DNA from: Paenibacillus oleatilyticus
GTDB lineage: Bacteria; Bacillota; Bacilli; Paenibacillales; NBRC-103111
Assembly (NCBI RefSeq): GCF_018998565.1
Contig: NZ_JAHNZO010000040.1
Span: forward strand, 1-59,693
Reading direction: 5' to 3'
Length of the DNA: 59,693 bases
The notes under the pieces were generated by a model. The model saw only the letters and a program-made list of their open reading frames with translations. It had not been told where the DNA came from and did no database searches. The position numbers were made by a program, and so were the translations under genes. Numbering within the stretch: the first letter of the stretch is position 1; each line of letters begins with the position of its first letter. This document shows, piece by piece, positions 35,827-44,172 of this stretch.

Positions 35827-36450
35827 ATGCCAAAAGTAGCAGTGTTTAACGTTAGTGGTGCCCAAGTAGGCGAAGTGGAACTCGCGGATAGCGTGTTCGG
35901 AATCGAGCCGCACGTTCATGTTTTGAATGAAGCGGTATTGATGCAGCGTGCGTCCCTTCGTGCAGGTACGCATAAAACGAAAGGTCGTTCCGAAGTTCGC
36001 GGCGGTGGCCGTAAACCGTGGAAACAAAAAGGCACAGGCCGTGCTCGTCAAGGTAGTATCCGCTCTCCGCAATGGAAAGGCGGCGGTACCGTTTTTGGTC
36101 CGACTCCTCGCAGCTATGCCTACAAACTGCCTAAGAAAGTTCGTCGTCTGGCGATCAAATCCGCGTTGTCTTCCAAGGTGAAGGCGAGCGAAATTATCGT
36201 GCTTGACCAATTGCAATTGGCTCAACCGAAAACAAAAGAATTTGCAGCGATTTTGAATAACCTCAAAGTGGATCGTAAAGCTTTGGTTGTGACGGCTGCG
36301 TATGACGAGAACGTAGCATTGTCTGCACGTAACATTCCTGGCGTGAAATTTGTTGCTGCTGAAGGAATCAACGTGCTTGATGTTATGGTTTACGACAAGC
36401 TGATCATTACGAAGGATGCGGTGCAAAAGGTAGAGGAGGTGTTTGCGTAA
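35827..36450 (+). CDS. rplD: 50S ribosomal protein L4
   Basis: This 207-aa tunnel-wall protein is also the S10-operon autoregulator in some bacteria. The long loop GRSEVRGGGRKPWKQKGTG and IRSPQWKGGG, where macrolide resistance mutations occur, looks wild type. AAAGGAGG precedes the ATG. Its stop overlaps the rplW start by 1 nt (TAATG), so the two are translationally coupled. Confidence 0.97.
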   Translation: MPKVAVFNVSGAQVGEVELADSVFGIEPHVHVLNEAVLMQRASLRAGTHKTKGRSEVRGGGRKPWKQKGTGRARQGSIRSPQWKGGGTVFGPTPRSYAYKLPKKVRRLAIKSALSSKVKASEIIVLDQLQLAQPKTKEFAAILNNLKVDRKALVVTAAYDENVALSARNIPGVKFVAAEGINVLDVMVYDKLIITKDAVQKVEEVFA

Positions 36451-36746
36451 TGAAGAACCCTCGCGATATTATCAAGCGCCCGGTCATTACCGAACGTTCC
36501 AGCGAAATGATGGCGGAAAAGAAATATGTGTTCGAAGTGGACATCCGTTCGAATAAAACGGAAGTCAAACAAGCGATCGAGCAAATCTTCAAAGTGAAAG
36601 TAACGAACGTGAATACGCTCAGAATGCCGGCGAAGCCGAAGCGTTATGGCCGTTATTCCGGATATACGTCCGAATGGAAAAAAGCGATCGTCACTTTAAG
36701 CGCAGACAGCAAAGAACTGGAGTTCTTTGAAAACTCGCAAGTTTAA
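36450..36746 (+). CDS. rplW: 50S ribosomal protein L23
   Basis: This 98-aa protein at the tunnel exit docks trigger factor and SRP. MKNPRDIIKRPVITERS and the conserved basic loop PAKPKRYGRYSGYTSEWKKA are present. Its ATG shares one base with the rplD stop, and a GAGGAGG site lies inside the end of rplD. Confidence 0.97.
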   Translation: MKNPRDIIKRPVITERSSEMMAEKKYVFEVDIRSNKTEVKQAIEQIFKVKVTNVNTLRMPAKPKRYGRYSGYTSEWKKAIVTLSADSKELEFFENSQV

Positions 36747-36772
36747 TTTTTTGAAGTAAGGAGGGAATCCAC

Positions 36773-37603
36773 GTGCCAATTAAAAAATATAAACCAACCT
36801 CTCCTGCAAGACGTGCGATGTCGGTTTCTACTTTTGAAGAAATCACAACGTCCACACCGGAGAAATCGCTTTTGGCTCCTTTGAGCAAAAAAGCGGGTCG
36901 GAACAACCAAGGTAAAATTACGGTTCGTCACCAAGGCGGCGGACACAAGCGTAAATACCGCATCATCGATTTCAAACGGAACAAAGATGGAATACCTGGT
37001 CGCGTTGCTACTATCGAGTACGACCCGAACCGTTCCGCTAACATCGCACTGATCCACTACGTGGATGGCGAGAAACGCTACATCATCGCTCCGAAAGGCT
37101 TGAAAGTGGGCGACCAAATCGTATCCGGTCCGAATGCCGACATCAAAATCGGTAACGCGCTTCCTTTGGAAAACATTCCGGTAGGTACGGTTATCCACAA
37201 CATCGAGCTGAAGCCTGGCAAAGGCGGACAATTGGTTCGCGCAGCCGGTACGGAAGCTCAATTGCTCGGTAAAGAAGAGCAATATGTTACGGTTCGTTTG
37301 TCTTCTGGCGAAATGAGAAAAATCCTCAAAGTTTGCCGCGCGACAATCGGTTCCGTAGGTAACGAAGATTACGAACTCGTGAAGATCGGTAAAGCCGGCC
37401 GCGCTCGTTGGTTGGGTCAAAGACCGGAAGTTCGCGGTTCCGTAATGAACCCGAACGATCACCCGCACGGTGGTGGTGAAGGTCGCTCCCCGATCGGCCG
37501 CAAATCCCCGATGTCTCCTTGGGGCAAACCGACGCTCGGATACAAAACGCGGAAGAAAAACAAAGCTTCCAATCAATATATTGTACGTCGCCGCACGAAG
37601 TAA
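36773..37603 (+). CDS. rplB: 50S ribosomal protein L2
   Basis: This 276-aa protein is required for subunit association and the peptidyl transferase centre. The KOW/SH3 core and the C-terminal VMNPNDHPHGGGEGRSPIG with the conserved histidine are intact. The start is GTG 36773 with AAGGAGGG upstream. Confidence 0.97.
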   Translation: MPIKKYKPTSPARRAMSVSTFEEITTSTPEKSLLAPLSKKAGRNNQGKITVRHQGGGHKRKYRIIDFKRNKDGIPGRVATIEYDPNRSANIALIHYVDGEKRYIIAPKGLKVGDQIVSGPNADIKIGNALPLENIPVGTVIHNIELKPGKGGQLVRAAGTEAQLLGKEEQYVTVRLSSGEMRKILKVCRATIGSVGNEDYELVKIGKAGRARWLGQRPEVRGSVMNPNDHPHGGGEGRSPIGRKSPMSPWGKPTLGYKTRKKNKASNQYIVRRRTK

Positions 37604-37642
37604 TTACTTTTTCGGTTCGGTTAAAGAAGGGAGGAACGAAGC

Positions 37643-37924
37643 ATGGGTCGCAGTTTGAAAAAAGGGCCTTTCGTAGATGGCTACCTTTTGAAGAAAGTCG
37701 AAGGCATGAACGTTGAGGGCGCAAAGAAGCAAGTGATCAAAACTTGGTCTCGCCGCTCCACGATTTTCCCGCAATTCATCGGTCACACGTTCGGTGTGTA
37801 TGACGGCAGAAAGCATGTTCCGGTATATGTAACGGAAGATATGGTCGGACATAAACTCGGTGAGTTTGCACCAACCCGTACTTACAAAGGGCACGACGAC
37901 GATAAGAAGACGGGTAAACGCTAG
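37643..37924 (+). CDS. rpsS: 30S ribosomal protein S19
   Basis: This 93-aa protein of the 30S head contacts the intersubunit bridge. It begins MGRSLKKGPFVDGYLLKKV and contains TFGVYDGRKHVPVYVTEDMVGHKLGEF. AAGGGAGG precedes the ATG. It lies between rplB and rplV in the standard order. Confidence 0.97.
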   Translation: MGRSLKKGPFVDGYLLKKVEGMNVEGAKKQVIKTWSRRSTIFPQFIGHTFGVYDGRKHVPVYVTEDMVGHKLGEFAPTRTYKGHDDDKKTGKR

Positions 37925-37969
37925 GCTCGGAACCTACAGATCAGTTTGTGAATGAGAGGAGGTACATCC

Positions 37970-38305
37970 ATGCAACAAGCTAAAGCTATTGTAAGATACG
38001 TTCGCATTGCTCCGCGCAAAGCGCAACTCGTTGTTGACTTGATCCGCGGCAAGCAAGTGGGCGAAGCGATCGCAATCCTGCGTCACACGCCGAAGGCGGC
38101 TTCCCCGATCGTTGAGAAATTGCTCAACTCGGCTATTGCCAACGCGGAGCATAACTACTCCATGGATCCTAATAGTCTGGTGGTTTCGCAAGTATTTGTG
38201 GACCAAGGCCCGACTTTGAAAAGATTCCGTCCTCGTGCGATGGGTCGCGCGAGCCGCATCAATAAACGTACCAGCCACATTACATTAGTGGTATCTGAGA
38301 AATAA
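37970..38305 (+). CDS. rplV: 50S ribosomal protein L22
   Basis: This 111-aa protein lines the exit tunnel; its beta-hairpin (GPTLKRFRPRAMGRASRINK) is intact. I chose ATG 37970 with GAGAGGAGGT upstream. The earlier in-frame codon at 37952 would place the ribosome site inside the gene and adds six unsupported residues. Confidence 0.97.
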   Translation: MQQAKAIVRYVRIAPRKAQLVVDLIRGKQVGEAIAILRHTPKAASPIVEKLLNSAIANAEHNYSMDPNSLVVSQVFVDQGPTLKRFRPRAMGRASRINKRTSHITLVVSEK

Positions 38306-38318
38306 GGAGGGACAACGT

Positions 38319-38984
38319 GTGGGTCAAAAAGTAAACCCGGTAGGACTTCGCATCGGTATTATCCGTGATTGGGAATCCAAATGGTACGCCGGTAAAGATT
38401 TCGGCGACTTGCTGATGGAAGACGTAAAAATCCGTGAATATTTGAAACAAAAGTTGAAAGAGTCTGCCGTTTCCCGCATTGAAATCGAACGTGCCGCTAA
38501 TCGCGTGAACGTGACGATTCATACGGCGAAGCCAGGCATGGTTATCGGTAAAGGCGGTTCTGAGGTTGAAGTGATTCGCGGTTACCTGACTAAGCTGACG
38601 AACGGCAAAAAAGTACACATCAACATCTCTGAAGTGAAACATCCAGAGCTGGATGCAATCTTGGTTGCAGAAAGCATTGCACAACAATTGGAGCGTCGCG
38701 TATCGTTCCGTCGTGCATTGAAACAATCGATTCAAAGAACGATGAGATCCGGTGCAAAAGGGATCAAGACATCGGTCAGCGGTCGTCTGGGCGGAGCGGA
38801 AATCGCCAGAACGGAAGGTTACAGCGAGGGTACGGTTCCTCTTCATACATTGCGTGCGGACATCGACTATGGTACGGCAGAAGCTCACACCACTTACGGT
38901 CGGATCGGCGTAAAAGTATGGATCTATCGTGGCGAAGTTCTTCCAACGGCTAAGAAAAAGGCTGCTACGGAAGGAGGCAACTAA
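38319..38984 (+). CDS. rpsC: 30S ribosomal protein S3
   Basis: This 221-aa protein contributes to mRNA entry. The N-terminal GQKVNPVGLRIGIIRDW, the KH domain with GMVIGKGGSEVE and the C-terminal half with GRLGGAEIARTE are present. The start is GTG 38319, 8 nt after AAGGAGG. The rplP gene begins 3 nt after its stop. Confidence 0.97.
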   Translation: MGQKVNPVGLRIGIIRDWESKWYAGKDFGDLLMEDVKIREYLKQKLKESAVSRIEIERAANRVNVTIHTAKPGMVIGKGGSEVEVIRGYLTKLTNGKKVHINISEVKHPELDAILVAESIAQQLERRVSFRRALKQSIQRTMRSGAKGIKTSVSGRLGGAEIARTEGYSEGTVPLHTLRADIDYGTAEAHTTYGRIGVKVWIYRGEVLPTAKKKAATEGGN

Positions 38985-38986
38985 TC

Positions 38987-39421
38987 ATGTTAGTTCCTAA
39001 ACGTGTGAAACACCGCAAAGAGCACCGCGGCAACATGCGCGGTCGCGCTAAAGGCGGCACGGAAGTTCATTTCGGTGAATACGGCTTGCAAGCGATGGAG
39101 CCGGCTTGGGTAACCAACCGTCAAATCGAAGCTGCCCGTATTGCGATGACTCGTTACATCAAGCGGGGCGGTAAAGTTTGGATCAAGATTTTCCCTTCCA
39201 AACCGATCACCCAAAAGCCGCTTGAAGTTCGGATGGGTAGCGGTAAAGGTAACGTAGAAAAATGGGTTGCTGTCGTTAAGCCGGGTAAAGTTATGTTCGA
39301 ACTGGCCGGCGTAAGCGAAGAAATCGCCCGTGAAGCTATGCGTCTCGCCTCTCACAAGCTGCCAATCAAAACGAAGTTTGTGAAAAGAGAAGAAGTAGGT
39401 GGTGAAGCAAATGAAAGCTAG
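38987..39421 (+). CDS. rplP: 50S ribosomal protein L16
   Basis: This 144-aa protein supports A-site tRNA. It begins MLVPKRVKHRKEHRGNMRGRA and has the conserved GKGNVEKWVAVVKPGK segment. GAAGGAGG inside the end of rpsC serves as the ribosome site. It overlaps rpmC by 11 nt. Confidence 0.97.
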   Translation: MLVPKRVKHRKEHRGNMRGRAKGGTEVHFGEYGLQAMEPAWVTNRQIEAARIAMTRYIKRGGKVWIKIFPSKPITQKPLEVRMGSGKGNVEKWVAVVKPGKVMFELAGVSEEIAREAMRLASHKLPIKTKFVKREEVGGEANES

Positions 39422-39611
39422 TGAATTTCGCAACTTAACCACTGCTGAGATCGAACAAAAGATTTCCGGATTTAAAGAGCAGCTCTTTAACCTCCGTTTT
39501 CAACTGGCTACAGGTCAACTGGATAATCCCGTACAAATTCAAAAAGTCCGCAAAGAGATTGCCCGGGCAAAGACTGTTTTGCGTGAAAGAGAATTGGGAA
39601 TCACTAGTTAA
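39411..39611 (+). CDS. rpmC: 50S ribosomal protein L29
   Basis: This 66-aa two-helix protein lies at the tunnel exit. It begins MKASEFRNLTTAEIEQKI and has FNLRFQLATGQLDN. I chose ATG 39411, inside the end of rplP, with AGGTGG upstream; the reading from 39399 adds four unsupported residues. Confidence 0.96.
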   Translation: MKASEFRNLTTAEIEQKISGFKEQLFNLRFQLATGQLDNPVQIQKVRKEIARAKTVLRERELGITS

Positions 39612-39635
39612 TGAATGAGAGAGGAGGATCTCAGA

Positions 39636-39899
39636 ATGGCTGAACGCAACGAGCGTAAAACGCAGCTGGGTAAAGTCGTAAGCGACAAAATGGACAAAAC
39701 CATCGTTGTTGCTGTAGAAACCTACAAAAAACACGACTTGTACCACAAACGCATTAAATATACGAAGAAATTCAAAGCTCATGACGAAAACAACGAAGCG
39801 AAAATCGGCGATGTTGTTAAAATCATGGAAACTCGTCCGCTTTCCAAAGACAAGCGTTGGAGACTGGTCGAAGTCGTAGAAAAAGCGGTTATCGTTTAA
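39636..39899 (+). CDS. rpsQ: 30S ribosomal protein S17
   Basis: This 87-aa OB-fold protein begins MAERNERKTQLGKVVSDKMDKTI and contains DVVKIMETRPLSKDKRWRLV. I chose ATG 39636 with GAGGAGG (39621-39627) upstream; the reading from 39615 would cover the ribosome site. Confidence 0.96.
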   Translation: MAERNERKTQLGKVVSDKMDKTIVVAVETYKKHDLYHKRIKYTKKFKAHDENNEAKIGDVVKIMETRPLSKDKRWRLVEVVEKAVIV

Positions 39900-39940
39900 T
39901 ATAAGCATCGGGCATCAATTCCGGAAGGAGGGAATACACA

Positions 39941-40309
39941 ATGATTCAACCTTTTACTCGTTTGAACGTAGCTGACAACTCTGGTGCGAAGCAACTGATG
40001 TGTATCCGCGTGTTGGGTGGTACGGGTCGTCGTACGGCTAACATCGGTGATCTGATCATCTGCTCCGTGAAAGAAGCAACACCAGGTGGCGTTGTCAAAA
40101 AAGGCGACGTTGTTAAAGCAGTAGTCGTGCGTACGAGACGCGGTGCTCGCCGTAAGGACGGATCCTACATCAGCTTTGACGAGAACGCAGCCGTAGTTGT
40201 AAAAGAAGATAAGAGCCCGCGCGGCACACGTATCTTCGGACCAGTTGCTCGTGAACTTCGCGACAGAGACTTCATGAAGATCGTTTCTCTGGCTCCGGAA
40301 GTTATCTAA
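39941..40309 (+). CDS. rplN: 50S ribosomal protein L14
   Basis: This 122-aa protein forms intersubunit bridges and binds the silencing factor RsfS. It begins MIQPFTRLNVADNSGAKQL and contains the KKGDVVKAVVVRTRR core. GAAGGAGGG precedes the ATG. Confidence 0.97.
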   Translation: MIQPFTRLNVADNSGAKQLMCIRVLGGTGRRTANIGDLIICSVKEATPGGVVKKGDVVKAVVVRTRRGARRKDGSYISFDENAAVVVKEDKSPRGTRIFGPVARELRDRDFMKIVSLAPEVI

Positions 40310-40319
40310 TAAACCAGCT

Positions 40320-40350
40320 GCTTACGAAGTCGGCTTTCATAGGAAAGTTT
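40320..40350 (+). repeat. Hairpin repeat copy before rplX
   Basis: This is a single copy of the CTTACGAAG repeat. The stem is GGCTTTC-N3-GGAAAGTTT in place of AGTTTTC/GAAAACT, so paired positions changed together. It ends 2 nt before the rplX site AGGAGGTG. Confidence 0.75.
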
Positions 40351-40366
40351 GTAGGAGGTGTACACA

Positions 40367-40720
40367 GTGCCAAAACAACCGAAGAAACTCGAGTCTCACA
40401 ACAATAAATTGCACGTGAAAAAAGACGATACGGTTTTTGTTATCACGGGTAAAGACAAAGGGAAGAAAGGCCGCGTTATCGCAGCTTTCCCTCGTGAAAA
40501 CCGTGTGTTGGTCGAAGGCGTGAACATGATCAAGAAGCATTCGAAGCCTTCCCAACAAAATCCGCAAGGCGGCATCATCACGCAAGAAGCTCCGATCCAC
40601 GCATCCAACGTGATGCTGGTAGATCCGAAGAGCGGTCAACCTACTCGCGTAGGTTACAAAGTGCTGGACAACGGCAAAAAAGTTCGCGTTGCGAAAAAAT
40701 CCGGCGAAGTTATCGACTAA
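40367..40720 (+). CDS. rplX: 50S ribosomal protein L24
   Basis: This 117-aa KOW protein starts 50S assembly. It contains VKKDDTVFVITGKDKGKKGRVIAAFP and NPQGGIITQEAPIHASNVM. The start is GTG 40367 with GGAGGTG upstream; ATG 40358-type starts fall in that site. A hairpin repeat lies directly before the ribosome-binding site. Confidence 0.96.
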   Translation: MPKQPKKLESHNNKLHVKKDDTVFVITGKDKGKKGRVIAAFPRENRVLVEGVNMIKKHSKPSQQNPQGGIITQEAPIHASNVMLVDPKSGQPTRVGYKVLDNGKKVRVAKKSGEVID

Positions 40721-40752
40721 TCGTATAAGTAAGAAAGGAGGTACACGGATTC

Positions 40753-41295
40753 ATGGCTGCAAGAATGAAAGATCGCTTTTTGAACGAAATTACACCTGCC
40801 CTGATGCAGAAATTCAACTACACCACGGTGATGCAGGTTCCGAAAATTGAAAAAGTGGTTATCAACATGGGTGTTGGTGAAGCAGTTGCTAACTCCAAAG
40901 TGCTCGATACCGCTGTTAACGATCTGCAGTTGATCTCCGGACAAAAGCCGGTTATCACCAGAGCGAAAAAATCGATCGCAGGCTTCAAGCTGCGTGAAAA
41001 TATGCCGATCGGTGTGAAAGTTACGCTTCGCGGCGAGCGTATGTATCACTTCTTGGATAAATTGTTCAACGTTGCTCTTCCTCGCGTACGCGACTTCCGC
41101 GGCGTTTCCACCAAGGCTTTTGACGGCCGCGGTAACTACACGCTCGGTTTGAAAGAACAACTCATCTTCCCAGAGGTTGAGTACGATAAAGTGGATAAAG
41201 TGCGCGGTATGGATATCGTTATCGTCACAACGGCTAAAACGGACGAAGAATCCCGCGAATTGTTGGCTCAATTGGGCATGCCGTTTTCCAAATAA
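40753..41295 (+). CDS. rplE: 50S ribosomal protein L5
   Basis: This 180-aa protein binds 5S rRNA. It contains KIEKVVINMGVGEA, the RAKKSIAGFKLRE loop and PRVRDFRGVS. An AAAGGAGGT site precedes the ATG. A hairpin repeat follows before rpsN. Confidence 0.97.
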   Translation: MAARMKDRFLNEITPALMQKFNYTTVMQVPKIEKVVINMGVGEAVANSKVLDTAVNDLQLISGQKPVITRAKKSIAGFKLRENMPIGVKVTLRGERMYHFLDKLFNVALPRVRDFRGVSTKAFDGRGNYTLGLKEQLIFPEVEYDKVDKVRGMDIVIVTTAKTDEESRELLAQLGMPFSK

Positions 41296-41298
41296 CAT

Positions 41299-41330
41299 GC
41301 TTACGAAGCAAGTTTCCTAATGGAGACTTT
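41299..41330 (+). repeat. Hairpin repeat copy before rpsN
   Basis: CTTACGAAG is followed by AAGTTTCC-TAAT-GGAGACTT, an 8-bp stem with one G-U pair whose sequence differs from the other copies but still pairs. The rpsN site TGGAGGTG begins at its 3' end. Confidence 0.75.
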
Positions 41331-41346
41331 GGAGGTGTAAACTGAA

Positions 41347-41532
41347 GTGGCAAAAACTTCGATGAAGATTAAGCAGCAGCGTCCTCCGAAATTCAAGGTG
41401 CAGGCTTACACACGCTGCGAACGCTGCGGTCGCCCGCATTCCGTACTACGGAAATTCAAAATTTGCAGAATTTGCTTCCGCGAATTGGCATACAAAGGCC
41501 AGATTCCTGGCGTGAAGAAAGCAAGCTGGTAA
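41347..41532 (+). CDS. rpsN: 30S ribosomal protein S14, zinc type
   Basis: This 61-aa short, zinc-binding S14 (type Z) has CERC and CRIC zinc pairs. The start is GTG 41347 (MAKTSMKIKQQRPPKFKV), 9 nt after TGGAGGTG. The long zinc-free paralogue is not in this window. It lies between rplE and rpsH as expected. Confidence 0.96.
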   Translation: MAKTSMKIKQQRPPKFKVQAYTRCERCGRPHSVLRKFKICRICFRELAYKGQIPGVKKASW

Positions 41533-41565
41533 ACTTTAAGCTCTCGGGAAGGAGGTTCACTACAC

Positions 41566-41964
41566 ATGGTTATGTCCGATCCAATTGCAGATATGCTTAC
41601 ACGCATCCGCAACGCTAACGTCGTTCGTCATGAAACTGTCGAAATTCCGGCTTCGAAGGTCAAAAGAGAAATCGCTGAGATCCTCAAGAAGGAAGGCTTC
41701 ATTCGTGACGCTGAATATATCGAAGACAGCAAGCAAGGCATCATCCGCTTGTTCCTGAAATACGGCCCTAACAATGAGCGCGTTATTACAGGACTCAAAA
41801 GAATCAGCAAACCGGGCCTTCGCGTTTACGCGAAAAGCCAAGAAGTGCCTCGCGTACTTGGCGGTTTGGGAATCGCAATTCTGTCCACGTCCAAAGGCGT
41901 GATGACGGATAAAGAAGCTCGTCAATCCAAAGCTGGCGGAGAGGTAATCTGCTACGTTTGGTAA
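41566..41964 (+). CDS. rpsH: 30S ribosomal protein S8
   Basis: This 132-aa protein organises the 16S central domain. It begins MVMSDPIADMLTRIRNAN and ends GGEVICYVW, with the conserved ISTSKGVMTDKEAR-type loop. GAAGGAGG precedes the ATG. Confidence 0.97.
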   Translation: MVMSDPIADMLTRIRNANVVRHETVEIPASKVKREIAEILKKEGFIRDAEYIEDSKQGIIRLFLKYGPNNERVITGLKRISKPGLRVYAKSQEVPRVLGGLGIAILSTSKGVMTDKEARQSKAGGEVICYVW

Positions 41965-41995
41965 TCTAGATTTTGAATGAACGGAGGTGCACAAC

Positions 41996-42538
41996 ATGTC
42001 CCGTATTGGTCGCAAACCGATCACGATCCCAAGCGGAGTAAACGTGACTATTGACAATACACTCATTACGGTAAAAGGTCCGAAAGGCACTTTGAGCCGT
42101 GAATTGCATAGAGATATGAAGATCAGCGTTGAGGACAATGTTCTGACCGTAGAACGTCCTTCCGACAATAAATTGCACCGCTCTCTGCATGGTACGACCC
42201 GCAGCGTCGTACAAAACATGGTTAGCGGAGTAACAGATGGTTTTGCTAAATCTCTCGATCTCGTCGGCGTAGGTTACCGTGCGAACAAATCCGGCAACAA
42301 GCTGGTTCTGAACGTAGGTTACTCCCACCCGGTTGAAATCGAGCCGGAGAACGGTATCGAGTTCGAAGTTCCTTCCAACACGAAGATCATCGTTAAAGGG
42401 ATCGACAAAGAGTTGGTTGGAGCTACAGCAGCAAAAGTTCGTTCCGTTCGTGAGCCTGAGCCGTACAAAGGCAAAGGTATTAAATACGAAGGCGAGCGTA
42501 TCCTTCGCAAAGAAGGTAAAGCCGGTAAGAAGAAATAA
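41996..42538 (+). CDS. rplF: 50S ribosomal protein L6
   Basis: This 180-aa two-domain protein near the sarcin-ricin loop begins MSRIGRKPITIPSGVNV and ends with EPEPYKGKGIKYEGERI. I chose ATG 41996 with CGGAGGTG upstream; the reading from 41987 overlaps that site. Confidence 0.97.
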   Translation: MSRIGRKPITIPSGVNVTIDNTLITVKGPKGTLSRELHRDMKISVEDNVLTVERPSDNKLHRSLHGTTRSVVQNMVSGVTDGFAKSLDLVGVGYRANKSGNKLVLNVGYSHPVEIEPENGIEFEVPSNTKIIVKGIDKELVGATAAKVRSVREPEPYKGKGIKYEGERILRKEGKAGKKK

Positions 42539-42603
42539 GGCTGCTTAAGCTGATTGCATAATCCGAACTTCGGATGATCCAACTCGAAAGGAGTGAACCT
42601 CGA

Positions 42604-42972
42604 ATGATTACCAAAGGCGACAAAAACAAAGCGCGTTTGAAAAGACATCTTCGCGTTCGTAAGAAAATTCAAGGAACGACGGAACGTCCTCGTCTGAACA
42701 TTTTCCGTTCCTCTAAGCATATGTACGCACAATTGATCGACGACGTTAAAGGCGTAACGATCGCAGCGGCTTCTACGCAGGACAAAGAGCTCAAAGAAGG
42801 GCTCGGAAACGGCGGCAACGCAGAAGCAGCTTCGAAAGTAGGCGCTCTGATCGCTGAGCGTGCGAAAAAAGCAGGTGTCGTGCAAGTCGTTTTCGACCGC
42901 GGCGGTTACCTGTACCATGGACGTGTTAAAGCACTTGCAGACGCTGCTCGTGAAGCAGGTCTTGAATTCTAA
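42604..42972 (+). CDS. rplR: 50S ribosomal protein L18
   Basis: This 122-aa protein binds 5S rRNA with L5. It contains RLNIFRSSKHMYAQLIDD and FDRGGYLYHGRVKALADAARE. I chose ATG 42604 behind AAAGGAGTGA; the reading from 42574 starts in the intergenic space. A small hairpin ATCCGAA/TTCGGAT (42561-42575) lies upstream. Confidence 0.96.
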   Translation: MITKGDKNKARLKRHLRVRKKIQGTTERPRLNIFRSSKHMYAQLIDDVKGVTIAAASTQDKELKEGLGNGGNAEAASKVGALIAERAKKAGVVQVVFDRGGYLYHGRVKALADAAREAGLEF

Positions 42973-43001
42973 TCCAAATCATCAATAAGGAGGTAAAGGA
43001 C

Positions 43002-43499
43002 TTGCGTATTGATCCCAATACATTAGAACTGACTGAAAAAGTCGTTCATATTAACCGCGTAGCTAAAGTCGTAAAGGGCGGTCGCCGCTTCAGCTTTAGC
43101 GCACTCGTGGTTGTGGGCGACGGCAAAGGTTGGGTAGGCGCGGGAATCGGTAAAGCTTCCGAGGTACCTGATGCGATTCGCAAAGGTATCGAAGATGCGA
43201 AGAAAAACCTGATTCACGTTCCTATCGTCGGAACGACTATTCCTCACATGGTGATCGGACATTTCGGCGCAGGACGCGTATTGCTTAAGCCTGCTTCGAA
43301 AGGTACCGGAGTTATCGCCGGCGGTCCGGTTCGTGCGGTTCTTGAACTGGCAGGCGTAGGCGACATTCTGACGAAGTCCCTCGGGTCTTCGAACTCCATC
43401 AACATGGTTAACGCTACTCTGGAAGGCTTACAACGCCTGAAGCGTGCGGAAGAGGTTGCCAAGCTTCGCGGTAAAACCGTAGAAGAACTCTTAGGTTAG
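43002..43499 (+). CDS. rpsE: 30S ribosomal protein S5
   Basis: This 165-aa accuracy protein contains NRVAKVVKGGRRFSFSALVVVGD, the region of spectinomycin-resistance mutations. The start is TTG 43002 (MRIDPNTLELTEKV), with AAGGAGG upstream, matching the B. subtilis N-terminus closely. Confidence 0.96.
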   Translation: MRIDPNTLELTEKVVHINRVAKVVKGGRRFSFSALVVVGDGKGWVGAGIGKASEVPDAIRKGIEDAKKNLIHVPIVGTTIPHMVIGHFGAGRVLLKPASKGTGVIAGGPVRAVLELAGVGDILTKSLGSSNSINMVNATLEGLQRLKRAEEVAKLRGKTVEELLG

Positions 43500-43509
43500 G
43501 AGGGATACC

Positions 43510-43698
43510 ATGGCTAAGCAACTGCAAATTACCCTCAAGCGCAGCCTGATCGGTCGTCCTGAAACTCAGCGTCGTACGGTTACGGCTCTCGGACTTCGCA
43601 AATTGCATCAATCCGTTACTCAACAAGACAATGCTGCGATCCGTGGCATGGTGAACCAAGTAAGTCACTTGGTCGAAGTTAAAGAAATCGAAGCTTAA
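43510..43698 (+). CDS. rpmD: 50S ribosomal protein L30
   Basis: This 62-aa protein contains LKRSLIGRPETQRRTVTALGL and IRGMVNQVSHLVEVKE. TTAGGAGG, overlapping the rpsE stop, serves as its ribosome site. Confidence 0.96.
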   Translation: MAKQLQITLKRSLIGRPETQRRTVTALGLRKLHQSVTQQDNAAIRGMVNQVSHLVEVKEIEA

Positions 43699-43731
43699 GG
43701 TTTTAACATATAGCTAGAGGAGGTGCAAACG

Positions 43732-44172
43732 ATGAAATTGCATGAGCTTTCTTCCGCTCCAGGTTCCCGCGATACGCGCAAGCGTGTAGGTCGTGGTATC
43801 GGTAGTGGGATGGGTAAAACAGCTACTCGCGGTCACAAAGGTCAAAACGCCCGTTCCGGCGGCGGTGTCCGTCCGGGCTTCGAAGGCGGTCAGAACCCGC
43901 TTTATCGTCGCTTGCCAAAACGTGGATTTAACAACAGATTCCGTACGGAATATGCGGTTGTCAACGTAGAGGATTTGAACAAGTTTGCAGCAGGTACGGA
44001 AGTAACTCCTGAAGTTCTTTTGGAATCCGGCATCGTGAAAAACCCTAAAGATGGCATCAAAATTTTGGGTAACGGTGAAATCACGGTTCAGCTGAACGTT
44101 AAGGCTAGCAAGTTCTCCCAATCTGCGGTAGAGAAAATCCAGGCTGCCGGCGGTAAAACCGAGGTGATTTAA
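43732..44172 (+). CDS. rplO: 50S ribosomal protein L15
   Basis: This 146-aa protein has the glycine-rich N-terminus RKRVGRGIGSGMGKTATRGH. I chose ATG 43732 with GAGGAGGTG upstream; the reading from 43723 adds three unsupported residues. Its stop overlaps the secY ATG by 1 nt. Confidence 0.97.
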   Translation: MKLHELSSAPGSRDTRKRVGRGIGSGMGKTATRGHKGQNARSGGGVRPGFEGGQNPLYRRLPKRGFNNRFRTEYAVVNVEDLNKFAAGTEVTPEVLLESGIVKNPKDGIKILGNGEITVQLNVKASKFSQSAVEKIQAAGGKTEVI